This document shows, piece after piece, positions 55,446 through 64,000 of a stretch of DNA of 64,000 nt (its first letter is position 1; each line of letters begins with the position of its first letter). The stretch covers positions 124,001 through 188,000 of the forward strand of contig NZ_NWVL01000003.1 of NCBI RefSeq assembly GCF_002382885.1, in the 5' to 3' direction. The notes beneath the pieces are model-generated. The model ran no database searches, had not been told where the DNA came from, and was given only the letters and a program-made list of their open reading frames with translations. This stretch comes from Streptomyces sp. WZ.A104. GTDB taxonomy: Bacteria; Actinomycetota; Actinomycetes; Streptomycetales; Streptomycetaceae. Made by a program: the position numbers and the translations under genes.

Positions 55446-56213
55446 TCAGGCGGCAGGCCGACGGTTCAGCTTGAAGAAGTACGCCTGGCAGTTGTCGCCC
55501 TCCCAGGTCTGGCGGTGCAGGACCTCCGGCTGGAACCCGGCGTCGACGGCGTACGCGACGATGCGCTTGAGCTCCGAGGTGTTGGACACGACCAGGTAGA
55601 TCTCGCCGTCGGGCGCGAGCAGGTCCCGGTCGACGATCTGGTCGAAGAAGCGGACGACGATCTCGGCGCCCACACAGACGTTGCGGACCACCGTCGGGTC
55701 GTCGCTGGTCCGCACGCTCACCGCGGGCGGGTTGAAGGTGATGACGTCTAGGCGGGCGGAGGAGGGGAACTCCTCGAAGAGGTTGGAGACCAGCGGACGG
55801 AAGGCGGTGCCGGGGCGGTCCCCGACGACGCGCTCGTAGTGGGCGGCGGCGGTGGCGACGCTGTCCGGGTGGACGTCGGCGGCGTAGATCTCGCGGGCGC
55901 CGGCCGTGCCGGCGATCACGGCCTCGACGCCGAGGCCGGCACCGATGGCCGCGTAGGCGCGGCCCTTGAGCGGGATGGTGCCGTCCAGCAGCCGGTCGTG
56001 GACGATACGGCTGGTGTCGCCTGGCTTGAAGACGCCGGGCGGCAGGTCGAACGTCCAGCCGTTGTACGCGTACGTGCGGTGCGTGTGGATGTCGGACTTG
56101 GAGCTGTTGATGGCGAGGATCTCGTCCTGCGGCAGCGTGTCGGGCAGCGCGTCGAGCAGTGCCCGGGCGTCGCCCCGCGCAGCCGGGTCGCCCGCTGCGG
56201 TCAGGTCGGTCAT
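55446..56213 (-). CDS. PrmC/HemK-like SAM methyltransferase
   Basis: A 255-residue class I methyltransferase. AAIGAGLGVEAVIAG is the SAM-binding loop, REIYAADVHPDSVATAAAHYE the acidic motif, and DVITFNPPAVSV contains the NPP motif of enzymes methylating amide or ring nitrogens (NPPY in HemK). LLAPDGEIYLVVSNTSE follows. It is too divergent and too short at the N-terminus for release-factor methylation, and its operon position points to N-methylation in the chelator route. GGAGG lies upstream of ATG 56213. Confidence 0.85.
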   Translation of the reverse strand: MTDLTAAGDPAARGDARALLDALPDTLPQDEILAINSSKSDIHTHRTYAYNGWTFDLPPGVFKPGDTSRIVHDRLLDGTIPLKGRAYAAIGAGLGVEAVIAGTAGAREIYAADVHPDSVATAAAHYERVVGDRPGTAFRPLVSNLFEEFPSSARLDVITFNPPAVSVRTSDDPTVVRNVCVGAEIVVRFFDQIVDRDLLAPDGEIYLVVSNTSELKRIVAYAVDAGFQPEVLHRQTWEGDNCQAYFFKLNRRPAA

Positions 56214-56253
56214 GTGTCCTCCGTGGTCGGGGGTGTGGTGGGTCGTGAGTCCT

Positions 56254-57822
56254 TCAGGCGCCGGAGACGGACGGGGCGGCCTGATCGGTGGCCTTGAGTG
56301 CCCTGCCGAGATCCATGGCGTGGACGAGCTGCCGGGTGAGGGCGGCCCGGGGGGCCCGCAGTACCTGCTGCGGCGTGCCGGTCTCGACGACGTGCCCGCT
56401 GTCGATGACGACGATGCGGTGGGCGACGGCGGCGAGGAGTTCCAGGTCGTGGCTGACCCAGAGCAGCGCGGTGCCGTGCCGTTCACGCAGGGCGGCGAGC
56501 TCGGCGAGGACGGCGTCGGTCGCGTCGGCGTCCAGGGCGGTGGTGATCTCGTCGCAGACGAGCACGTCGGGTTCGGCGAGTACGGCGCGGGCGAGCGCGG
56601 CACGTTGCAGCTCGCCCCCCGACAGGCCACCCGGTCGGCGTGCGACGGTGTCGGCGGCGAGCCCGAGACGGTCCAGCATCCGAAGGGCCGTGTGCCTCGC
56701 CTCGTCGGGTGTGAGTCCCCGCAGCCGTACGGCGGTCCGGGCGACCTGTTCGGCGACCGGGCGCCGCTCGTCGAAGGAGGAGCGCACTTCCTGCCAGACG
56801 TACTGCACCCGCCGCTTCTGCTCGGCGGTGCGGCGGCGCAGCACCGGCAGCCGGTCGCCGTCCAGCAGCACGTCGCCGCGGTGGCGTTCGTGGAGTCCGG
56901 CGGCGCAGCGGGCCAGCGTGGTCTTGCCGCTGCCGGACAGCCCGGCCACGCCGACGCAGGCCCCGGCGGGCAGTTGGAGGCCGACCCCGTGCAGCACGGG
57001 GCCCCGGCGGCGGCTGTGGAGGTGGGCGGAGAGGTTCCTCACGTCGAGGACCGGGGGGCCGTCGCCGTCGCGGGGGGCGTGTCGCGTGGTGGCCACCCCG
57101 CGCCGGGCGGGCAGGGCGTCGGCGGGGCCCCCCGACGCGGTCACCCGCCCCCGGTGCAGGACGACCACGTGGTCGGCCAGGGCCCGGACGAGGTCGTGGT
57201 CGTGGCTGAGGAGCAGGATCGCCAGGCCGGTGCGCGCGAGCTCCGCCAGCTCCCCGGCCAGCCTCAGCCGGGTCACCGTGTCCAGGCCGGTGCTCGGCTC
57301 GTCGAGGACGAGCACCCGGGGGCGGCACACCAGCGTCTGGGCGAGTGCCACACGCTGGCGCTGCCCGCCCGAGAACTGGTGCGGGAAGCGCCGCTCGGTG
57401 TCCCGTCCCGGCGGCAACTGGGCCGCGTCCAGCGCTTCGGCGACGGCCGCCGTAGCGGTGGAGGCGGAGTGGTGCAGACGGGCGAGCTCGGCGAGGACGG
57501 CTCCGGTGCGGCGGGCCGGGTTCAGGGCGCCGCCCGGGTGCTGGGGCATGTAAGCGACCACCCGCCCGCGCAGCCCGGCGGCGGCCTTCGTGATGCCGTC
57601 CTCAGCCACGACGGTCACGCCGTCGGCCGTCACCCCGCCGGTCAGGCGTACCCCCGGGCCCGCCTCACCGAGCAGGGCGAGGGCGGCCGTGGTCTTGCCG
57701 CTGCCGGACGGGCCGACGAGCGCGGTGACCCGGCCCTCGTACAGGTCGAGGTCGACCGCGTCGAGGAGCACGCTGTCCCCGGCGCGCGCGGTCAGTGACC
57801 GCACGGAGACGATCGGGGTCAT
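56254..57822 (-). CDS. ABC importer ATPase, two fused domains (DppD-DppF type)
   Basis: A 522-residue fusion of two nucleotide-binding domains of the peptide/nickel/opine importer family. Domain 1 has Walker A GPSGSGKTT, signature FSGGQRQRVAL and Walker B VLVLDEPSTGLD. Domain 2 (from about 270) has GLSGSGKTT, signature LSGGELQRAAL and VLVCDEITTALD. It energises uptake through the two permeases upstream. The start overlaps the stop of the second permease (57819-57822). Confidence 0.92.
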   Translation of the reverse strand: MTPIVSVRSLTARAGDSVLLDAVDLDLYEGRVTALVGPSGSGKTTAALALLGEAGPGVRLTGGVTADGVTVVAEDGITKAAAGLRGRVVAYMPQHPGGALNPARRTGAVLAELARLHHSASTATAAVAEALDAAQLPPGRDTERRFPHQFSGGQRQRVALAQTLVCRPRVLVLDEPSTGLDTVTRLRLAGELAELARTGLAILLLSHDHDLVRALADHVVVLHRGRVTASGGPADALPARRGVATTRHAPRDGDGPPVLDVRNLSAHLHSRRRGPVLHGVGLQLPAGACVGVAGLSGSGKTTLARCAAGLHERHRGDVLLDGDRLPVLRRRTAEQKRRVQYVWQEVRSSFDERRPVAEQVARTAVRLRGLTPDEARHTALRMLDRLGLAADTVARRPGGLSGGELQRAALARAVLAEPDVLVCDEITTALDADATDAVLAELAALRERHGTALLWVSHDLELLAAVAHRIVVIDSGHVVETGTPQQVLRAPRAALTRQLVHAMDLGRALKATDQAAPSVSGA

Positions 57823-58637
57823 CGGTCGGCCTCCTGCGAACGGCGGGAGCGGGCAAGCCGGCCATCGGCGAGCAGGTTGAGCCCCACGGTGAACATGACG
57901 AGCATCAGGGCGGGCGCCAGTACGGCCCACGGCTGGAGGAGCAGGCCCTCGCGGCTGCGAGAGATGCTCACCGCCCAGTCGGGAGCCGTCGGGTCAAGCC
58001 CCAGGCCGAGGAAGTTGGCCGAGCCCACGAGAAACACGGCGAGGGTGATGCGGGTGCCGATGTCGGCGGCGACCGGAGCGAGCACCGAGCGTGCCACGTA
58101 GTCCAGTTGGATACGGAGCCGGGACTCGCCCTGCACCCGCAGTGCCTCGGCCACGGGACTGCTCGCCGCGTCCAGGGCCGCGGCCCGCACCAGCCGTGCC
58201 ACCGGCGGGACGTTGACAGCCGCGATCGCGAGAGTGATGGCGGCGGGCGAGCCGCGCCAGCCCACCGCGATCACACTGATCACGAGCAGCGTGGGCAGCG
58301 GCAGCAGCACATCGAGGGGACGGATCAGCAGCTCGTCGGCCCAGCGGCGGCGGGCCGTCGCGGCCAGCAGACCGATGAGTCCGCCTGCCAGGCAGGCGAC
58401 GGCGACCGCGCCGAGCGCCATGCCGAGCGCGCTGCGCCCGCCGTGCAGGAGCAGGGCCAGCACGTCACGCCCCAACCCGTCCGTCCCCAGCGGGCTTTCG
58501 CCCCCGCCCGGGGCGTACGGGGCATACGCGCCCGGCACGGCGGGATCGGCGACGAGCGGTCCGAAGAGGGCGGCACCCAGCGGCAGCGCCAGCAGCAGCC
58601 CGCCGACCGACACCATGGGCTTGGCCGTGGCCTTCAC
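57819..58637 (-). CDS. ABC importer permease (DppC/NikC type)
   Basis: A 272-residue permease. An early loop SPLGTDGLGRDVLALLLHGGR is the hallmark of DppC-type subunits, and the EAA-type coupling region is EALRVQGESRLRIQLDYV. About six membrane helices are seen. Overlaps of 4 bases with both the first permease and the ATPase gene show coupled translation. Confidence 0.92.
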   Translation of the reverse strand: MKATAKPMVSVGGLLLALPLGAALFGPLVADPAVPGAYAPYAPGGGESPLGTDGLGRDVLALLLHGGRSALGMALGAVAVACLAGGLIGLLAATARRRWADELLIRPLDVLLPLPTLLVISVIAVGWRGSPAAITLAIAAVNVPPVARLVRAAALDAASSPVAEALRVQGESRLRIQLDYVARSVLAPVAADIGTRITLAVFLVGSANFLGLGLDPTAPDWAVSISRSREGLLLQPWAVLAPALMLVMFTVGLNLLADGRLARSRRSQEADR

Positions 58638-59581
58638 CGAAGGACCTCCGTTCGCGGGACGAGTCGATGGCAGACCAGATCCGCCACCAGGCTGAACAGC
58701 AGGGCCGCCACCGCCACCACCAGGGCCAAGCCCTGCACGGTGGGCACATCGCGGGCTTCCACGGCACGGACGAGGGCGGTCGCCACACCGGGGATCGCGA
58801 ATACCGCCTCGACGACCAGCACCCCGCCCACCAGGTTGTCGCCCACCCGGGCCAGTTCCTGGACCCCGGGCACAGCGGCGTTGGGCAGGACATGGCGCAG
58901 CAGCAGCGTCCGGCGCGGCACGCCGAGGCGCCGCGCCTGGACGACGTAGTCCGCCTTGAGGACCGTCACCATGCCCGCCCGCACCTGCCGCGACAGCAGG
59001 CAGACCATGCGGGCCGCCACCACCGTGACCGGCATGACCAGCAGCGCGGGCTCGACCAGGAGGTCCGCCGCGCCCACGCCGACCCAGGTGGCGGGCAGCC
59101 AGCCCAGCCTCAGCGACAGGCCGGCCACGAGCAGCAGCGCCAGCAGGAAGTCCGGTACGGCGTTGAGCGCGAGCGTCACGGACGTGACCGCCCGGTCGAG
59201 GCGCCCGCCCTCGCGCAGCCCGGAGGCGATGCCGAGCAGCACCGCGAGCGGCACGACGACAACGAGGGTCACCGCGGCCAGCACCAGCGTGGGGCCGGCC
59301 GAGTCGGTCAGGATGTCCAGCACCGGGCCGCCGCTCACCAGCGAGGTGCCCAGGTCGCCGGTGAGCAGGCCCTGGGCCCAGTCGGTGAAGCGTTCCAGGG
59401 CCGGCCGGTCCAGCCCGAGCTGCTCGCGCAGCGCCGCCACCCGCTCGGGCGTGGCGTCCTCGTTGTTGCGGACATCGGCCGCGTCACCGGGCAGCAGCGA
59501 CGTCAACGCGAACACCAGCACCGCGAGCAGGGCCAGCTGGACGGCTCCGACGGCGAGTCGTTGCAGGGCGTACCCGCGCAT
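58634..59581 (-). CDS. ABC importer permease (DppB/NikB type)
   Basis: A 315-residue permease. LLPGDAADV near residue 30, REQLGLDRPALERFTDWAQGLLTGDLGTSL, and the coupling loop QARRLGVPRRTLLLRHVLPNA are DppB/NikB features. It begins two bases after the stop of the substrate-binding lipoprotein and pairs with the DppC-type permease. Confidence 0.92.
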   Translation of the reverse strand: MRGYALQRLAVGAVQLALLAVLVFALTSLLPGDAADVRNNEDATPERVAALREQLGLDRPALERFTDWAQGLLTGDLGTSLVSGGPVLDILTDSAGPTLVLAAVTLVVVVPLAVLLGIASGLREGGRLDRAVTSVTLALNAVPDFLLALLLVAGLSLRLGWLPATWVGVGAADLLVEPALLVMPVTVVAARMVCLLSRQVRAGMVTVLKADYVVQARRLGVPRRTLLLRHVLPNAAVPGVQELARVGDNLVGGVLVVEAVFAIPGVATALVRAVEARDVPTVQGLALVVAVAALLFSLVADLVCHRLVPRTEVLR

Positions 59582-59583
59582 CC

Positions 59584-61146
59584 TCAGGCCAGCCACACCT
59601 TGTCGAAGCGGGCGGAGTCCAGGGTGTTGGGAGGGGCGTCCTCGACGCCCCGCACCCGGGAGGAGACGGCGTTCAGCCAGTCCGGGTGACCCCAGACCAG
59701 CAGACCGCCCTCGTCGTGGACGGTCCGCTGGAGCTTTCCGTACAGCTCTGTTCGCTCGGCCTCGTCCGTCGTGGACCGGGCCTTGGCGAAGGTCGCGTCG
59801 AAGTCCTTGCGGCGCCAGCCGGAGGCGTTGAAGGCGGACTTCGTCAGCAGGCGGTCGTTGATGTAGGTGGGGACGGTCATGGCGCCCGAGCGGTGGCTGC
59901 CCATCACGCCCTTGGTGAGCTGGTCCCTGAAGTACGTCTCCGACGAACCGCGCGTGACCTTCACCCGCAGTCCGGCGTCGGCGGCCTGCTCGGCGAAGAG
60001 GGTCGCCGCCTCCACGAAACCGCTGGCGACGGAGGAGGTGTAGATGGACAGCGGCTTGTTGAGCACGCCGGCCTTCTTCAGCAGTGCACGGGCTTCCTCG
60101 ACATCGCGCTTCCGCTGCGGAACGTCCTGCGGGTAGTACTGGTAGCCCTTGCCGAACATGTCGTTGCCGACCACACCCTGGCCCGCCAGGACGACTTCGA
60201 CCAGCTTCTCCCGGTCGGCGAGCAGCTTGAAGGCCAGCGTCACGTCCGGGTCGGTGAACGGCTCCTGGTCGCACTTCATGACGATGGCATGGGCGGTACT
60301 GCCCTTGGCGGCGACGATCCGGACAGACTTGTCGGCCTGTGCGGTACGGGCGAAGGTCGGCGTCATCTCGTAGCCGTACTCCGCCTCGCCGGCGCGCAGG
60401 GCGTTGCCGCGCGCGTCGGCCTCGGCGGACAGGATCCGCAGCTCGTCCACGTAGGCCCCGCCGTCCCAGTGGTCGTCGAAGCGCTCGGCGACGAAGGAGC
60501 GGCCGGCCTCGAAGGACTTCAGGCGGAAGGCGCCGGTGCCGACCGGCTCGGCGGGGTCGGAGTAACGGGTGCTGACGATCGACGTGCCCAACGTGGCGAG
60601 CATGGAGGGCAGTTCGGCGTTCGGCCGGACCAGCTGGAGTTCGACGGTGTTCCTGCCGATGCCCCGGCTCTTCTTCAGGTCGATGACCGACAGCAGGCCC
60701 TGCGCGAAGTGGTTGGTCGCCTTGGGGTCGAGGATGCGGTCGAAGCTGAACAGGACGTCCTCGGGAGTGAGCTTCTTCCCGTCGTGGAACGTGGCGTCCC
60801 GCAGGGTGAAGCGCCACACCGTCGCGTCGGCGTCGGCCTCCCACTTCTCGGCCAGCCTCGGCACCGGCGCCATGTTCCCGTCCAGCTCCACGAGCCGGTC
60901 GAACAGCGCCTTCGTGCGCGCCATGTCGATGGCCAGGGCCTCGGCGTGCGGGTCGATCGTCTCCTGTTCGCCGCCTCCGGTGAACAGTGCCCGCAGCTGC
61001 CCGCCGCGCCTGGGCTCCGCCTTGCCGTCCACCGAGCCGCCACCGGAGCCGGAGCCGGCCCCGCAGCCGGTGAGGGCCAGGGCCCCGGCTGTACCGGCCG
61101 CGCCGGCCAGGGCGAGGAATTCTCGGCGGTTACGGAATGTCGACAT
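59584..61146 (-). CDS. Substrate-binding lipoprotein of the importer (SBP family 5)
   Basis: A 520-residue binding protein of the peptide/nickel family. The N-terminus NRREFLALAGAAGTAGALALTGC has a twin-Arg motif and a lipobox, so it is probably Tat-exported and lipidated. WRFTLRDATFHDGKKLTPEDVLFSFDRI is the family signature. The relatives NikA and CntA bind metal-chelator complexes. It is the first gene after the Zur-type box; GGGAG precedes ATG 61146. I infer that it captures the metal-loaded chelator. Confidence 0.92.
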   Translation of the reverse strand: MSTFRNRREFLALAGAAGTAGALALTGCGAGSGSGGGSVDGKAEPRRGGQLRALFTGGGEQETIDPHAEALAIDMARTKALFDRLVELDGNMAPVPRLAEKWEADADATVWRFTLRDATFHDGKKLTPEDVLFSFDRILDPKATNHFAQGLLSVIDLKKSRGIGRNTVELQLVRPNAELPSMLATLGTSIVSTRYSDPAEPVGTGAFRLKSFEAGRSFVAERFDDHWDGGAYVDELRILSAEADARGNALRAGEAEYGYEMTPTFARTAQADKSVRIVAAKGSTAHAIVMKCDQEPFTDPDVTLAFKLLADREKLVEVVLAGQGVVGNDMFGKGYQYYPQDVPQRKRDVEEARALLKKAGVLNKPLSIYTSSVASGFVEAATLFAEQAADAGLRVKVTRGSSETYFRDQLTKGVMGSHRSGAMTVPTYINDRLLTKSAFNASGWRRKDFDATFAKARSTTDEAERTELYGKLQRTVHDEGGLLVWGHPDWLNAVSSRVRGVEDAPPNTLDSARFDKVWLA

Positions 61147-61221
61147 GCTGCTCCCAGGAATCACGTGGCGTGGGCCCCGGGTTCCGGCCGCAGGACGGGG
61201 CGGCGGGTGCGGGGCTTCGCC

Positions 61222-61250
61222 AGCATCCTGTAAATGAAAATGATTGTCAA
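61222..61250 (-). promoter_or_regulatory. Promoter of the metallophore operon
   Basis: On the minus strand TTGACA (61250-61245) is a perfect -35 box. Seventeen bases on, GATGCT (61227-61222) fits the loose Streptomyces -10. The -35 overlaps the Zur-type palindrome, so repressor binding would block RNA polymerase. The gene start is 75 bases downstream of the -10. Confidence 0.6.
61235..61249. promoter_or_regulatory. Zur-type box
   Basis: TGAAAATGATTGTCA is a 7-1-7 palindrome with one mismatched pair, in an otherwise GC-rich setting. It agrees with the actinobacterial Zur consensus (TGAAAATSATTTTCA type; the M. tuberculosis box is TGAAAATCATTTTCA). Zinc-loaded Zur should repress the operon on the left. 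I saw no second copy in the window. Confidence 0.75.
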
Positions 61251-61523
61251 CGTCGTGTCGTGGGTGCCTCACGTCAGTGATCGGGCGCGGGCGGGGGAGT
61301 TCTTCACGGCATCGCCGAGGGGCTCGGCGCCGCGATGTGCCGATTCCGCTGTCGGTCGGCCACTCCGCATGCCGTTGGGGCCGGTGCAACTCTGCTGACG
61401 CGAGCAGCTCTCGCCGGTTGCGGTCGTCCACAGTGTGATCACGATCATGGTTGACACCGGAACCGCGGCTGTATTCACTTGCAGCGCAAATCTGAACATC
61501 GAGTGGAGCTGGGGTGGGGGAGC

Positions 61524-64000
61524 ATGCAAAAGCGCTGGTGGGGCAGGTCTGATGGGGGCAGAGGACGAAGACCGCGGGGGCGTGTCAGGGCATTCTCCGG
61601 AATCACCGCGGCAGCGCTGATGGCCGGGCTGCCCGCCTTTGAGGTCAGCGCACCGACCCCCGCGCAAGCAGCTGTCGCCGAGGACGCCACGGAGGTCGGT
61701 CATCTGACCGCCGCGCAGCGCGCGGCCGCCTCCGGTGATCCGGTCGAGGTGACTGCGGAGCGGACCGAGTACTCGACGACCACCGCGAACCCCGACGGAA
61801 CGTACACGCTGGTCCAGTCCGCGGTCCCGCAGCGGGCGAAGGGCGTTGACGGCTCCTGGCGCGACGTCGATGCCACGCTGGAGCGCCGCTCCGACGGGTC
61901 CGTCGGGCCGAAGGCGGCTGTGGTCGACCTGTCCTTCTCCGGAGGCGGCGACGGCGACGGACTCATTCGCCTGGGCAGTGAGCAGGGCTCACTGCGGCTC
62001 GACTGGCCGGGCACGTTGCCCGAGCCCCGGCTCGACGGACCGAAGGCGATCTACCCGGACGTCCTCAAGGGCGTGGACCTGGAGCTCACCGCCACGGCCG
62101 AGGGCTACCGCGAAGTGCTCGTGGTCAAGTCCGCCGAGGCGGCCGCCGATCCGGCACTCGACCAGGTGAAGCTGGCCGCCTCCGGCTCGGAGCTGCGGAT
62201 CGTGCCTGGCGCCGGTGGAGGGCTGCGGGCCGTCGACGACGACGGCAACACCGTGTTCAAGGGCCCCGCCGGGCAGATGTGGGACTCCGCAGGCGATGCG
62301 GGGCCGCGGACGCAGCTGGTCTCGGACGCCACCGAACCGGCCCCGGACGCGCCGTCCGACCCGGTGGAGGAGAGCACCCAGCCCGGCCCCGGCGACACGA
62401 GCGCCGTCATGCCGGTCCAGATCGAGGACGACGCCATCGCGGTCCGGCCCGACCTGGACCTGCTGCGCGGCAAGGACACCGTGTACCCCGTGTACATCGA
62501 CCCGTCGGTCGGTCTGGGCGCGTCCGAACGAACCGTGCTGTCCTCCGATGGTGACAAGTTCTGGCAGTTCAACGGTGACTACGGAGTCGGGCGCTGCAGT
62601 GTCTCCGGCCCCTACTACTGCGGTAACAACTACACCAACCGCATGTACTTCGAGTTCTCGCCGTCGAAGCTGTCGGGCAAGCACGTGCTCGACGCCACCT
62701 TCCGCGCGTACGAGACCTGGTCGTTCAGCTGCAGCGCCAAGTGGGTCGACCTGGAGCGCACCAACAACATCTCCGAGGGCACCCGGTGGCCCGGGCCGAC
62801 CCAGCTGGACCAGATGGGTGACCGCCATGTGTCGGCGGGCCGTGGCAGCCAGTGCAGCCCGGGTCAGCCGGACAAGTGGATCGAGTTCAACGACAACCCG
62901 GACGAGCCCGACGAGAACCTCACCCCCACGGTGCGCAAGTTCGCCGACGGCAAGATCTCCCGGCTGACGCTGATGCTCCGTGCCAAGGACGAGTCCGACC
63001 CGGCGGCCTGGAAGCGGTTCGACGACAACGCCGAGCTCAAGGTCGACTACGCCTTCAAACCGGGCGTGCCCACTGATGTCGGTGTGATCCCGGGCGACGG
63101 GACCACCGCGTACTGCAAGAAGTCGTCGTCCGACCCGCTGATCGTCACGCGCAAGGACCCGATGGTCCAGGCGCGGGTGCAGACGAAGGTCGAGCACAAC
63201 ATGGGCGACGCGGAGGGCTCGCTGCAGGCCGAGTTCGTCATCCAGCGCGGCGACGACGCCGACTGGCACCAGGTCTGGTCCGGCTACCGGCCCAGCAGCG
63301 GCTGGGACCCGGACGGCACCCTGGAGAAGATGCGCACCACCAACCGCGCCGACGGCGGCCTGTACCGGCTTAGGGCGCGTACCCAGTCGCACTGGTCCTA
63401 CGGCGGGAAGTCCGGTGACCTGTGGTCGTCGTACTCGCCATGGTGCTACCTCAAGATCGACTCGACGGCACCCAAGGCGCCGCAGATCAGCGCCGGCTCC
63501 CCGTACACCGAGTGCACCACCAACCTGTGCGAAGGCCGGGGCGGCCCCGGCATGCCGGGCCGCTTCACCTTCAAGCCCAATGCCGCGGACACCGACATCA
63601 CCGGCTACCGCTGGCGGCTGCTGACCACGTCCGCGAAGGACACCAGGACGGTGACGGGCTCCACGGTCACCGTTCCCGACATCACGCCCTCACTCGCCGG
63701 CACGCAGGTGCTGTCGGTGGAGGCCAAGGACGTACGCAACCGCTGGGGATCGCCGTCCGAGTTCACCTTCAAGGTGTCCCCGGCCGCCGGTGCGGTAGGC
63801 CGTTGGCACTTCGACGACGGCGCACCCAACTCCGGTGTGACCGTGGCCAAGGACACCGCCACTGAGGGCACTCGCCACGACGCCACTCTGCGGACCACCC
63901 ATGCCGGCTGGTCCACGCTGGCGCGCCGCGGCGACGCCGACTACTCGCTGTGGCTCAACGACGGCAGTGCCGAGAGCGCCCGCGACGGCCATGCGGCGAC
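61524..64000 (+). CDS. Large secreted surface protein, 5' part
   Basis: About 825 codons are in the window and the frame is open at the right edge. ATG 61524 follows GGGGGAG. A long Arg-rich Sec signal peptide (MQKRWWGRSD..., FSGITAAALMAGLPAF, cleavage near AQAAVA) is followed by the usual Streptomyces wall-protein domain (TLVQSAVPQRAKGVDGSWRDVD, IYPDVLKGVDLELTATAEGYREVLVVKS). Next comes a DNRLRE-like region with paired Cys and Trp (RMYFEFSPSKLSGKHVLDATF). The last part begins a LamG-like segment (GRWHFDDG). Such proteins often end in RHS/toxin-type modules, which cannot be seen here. A TTGACA at 61451 may be its -35 box. Confidence 0.85.
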   Translation, partial: MQKRWWGRSDGGRGRRPRGRVRAFSGITAAALMAGLPAFEVSAPTPAQAAVAEDATEVGHLTAAQRAAASGDPVEVTAERTEYSTTTANPDGTYTLVQSAVPQRAKGVDGSWRDVDATLERRSDGSVGPKAAVVDLSFSGGGDGDGLIRLGSEQGSLRLDWPGTLPEPRLDGPKAIYPDVLKGVDLELTATAEGYREVLVVKSAEAAADPALDQVKLAASGSELRIVPGAGGGLRAVDDDGNTVFKGPAGQMWDSAGDAGPRTQLVSDATEPAPDAPSDPVEESTQPGPGDTSAVMPVQIEDDAIAVRPDLDLLRGKDTVYPVYIDPSVGLGASERTVLSSDGDKFWQFNGDYGVGRCSVSGPYYCGNNYTNRMYFEFSPSKLSGKHVLDATFRAYETWSFSCSAKWVDLERTNNISEGTRWPGPTQLDQMGDRHVSAGRGSQCSPGQPDKWIEFNDNPDEPDENLTPTVRKFADGKISRLTLMLRAKDESDPAAWKRFDDNAELKVDYAFKPGVPTDVGVIPGDGTTAYCKKSSSDPLIVTRKDPMVQARVQTKVEHNMGDAEGSLQAEFVIQRGDDADWHQVWSGYRPSSGWDPDGTLEKMRTTNRADGGLYRLRARTQSHWSYGGKSGDLWSSYSPWCYLKIDSTAPKAPQISAGSPYTECTTNLCEGRGGPGMPGRFTFKPNAADTDITGYRWRLLTTSAKDTRTVTGSTVTVPDITPSLAGTQVLSVEAKDVRNRWGSPSEFTFKVSPAAGAVGRWHFDDGAPNSGVTVAKDTATEGTRHDATLRTTHAGWSTLARRGDADYSLWLNDGSAESARDGHAA

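Overview
High G+C actinobacterial chromosome, almost certainly Streptomyces. The evidence is the strong GC3 bias, GTG starts, four-base stop/start overlaps, a mycothiol S-conjugate amidase (mca) and a block of housekeeping genes (msrA, cystathionine gamma-lyase/synthase, ilvA, drrAB-type ABC pair, greA, DUF4307, mca) in an order I recall from Streptomyces core chromosomes. No rRNA, tRNA, CRISPR array or complete insertion sequence was seen.

Region 1 (1-6143) holds a truncated lipoprotein gene at the edge, a GNAT acetyltransferase, an RDD membrane protein, a 3'-truncated gdhA fused tail-to-tail to a 3'-truncated LuxR/TrmB-type regulator (a rearrangement scar near 3.33 kb), a small secreted peptide, a LysR regulator, and an aspartate-semialdehyde dehydrogenase homologue whose nucleophilic Cys is Ser.

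Region 2 (6464 to about 34716) is a hybrid NRPS-PKS cluster read rightward. From 6464 to 31472 its genes overlap or nearly abut: FMN reductase, type II thioesterase, [dead PCP-C], [A-PCP], [KS-AT-dead KR-ACP], luciferase-like monooxygenase, [C-A(Gly)-PCP-TE with Cys nucleophile], MFS exporter, [C-dead A-PCP], DpgC-like oxygenase, stand-alone A protein, [half C-A-PCP]. An ATP-grasp ligase, a HAD phosphatase and a Rossmann dehydrogenase follow. The monooxygenase next to a glycine-specific termination module, with a flavin reductase in the operon, suggests glycine alpha-hydroxylation and release of a primary amide, as in myxothiazol. I cannot match the whole architecture to a known product.

Region 3 (34777-51151) is mostly core chromosome: an NAD-epimerase, the housekeeping block above, a large STAND ATPase-TPR protein and a DUF4190/septum-formation membrane protein.

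Region 4 (51527-61250) is a leftward eight-gene operon behind a promoter whose -35 box lies inside a near-perfect Zur-type 15-mer. It encodes a peptide/nickel/opine-type ABC importer (lipoprotein, two permeases, fused double ATPase), a PrmC-like methyltransferase, a cysteine-synthase-fold PLP enzyme, a DUF4213/DUF364 protein and an MFS exporter, with a decayed HemN-like radical SAM gene at its 3' end. I read it as a zinc-responsive make-export-import system for a small metallophore lacking the usual NRPS, nicotianamine-synthase-like or opine-dehydrogenase genes. It is the best candidate for an undescribed system.

Region 5 (61524-64000) is the 5' part of a large secreted surface protein that runs off the window.
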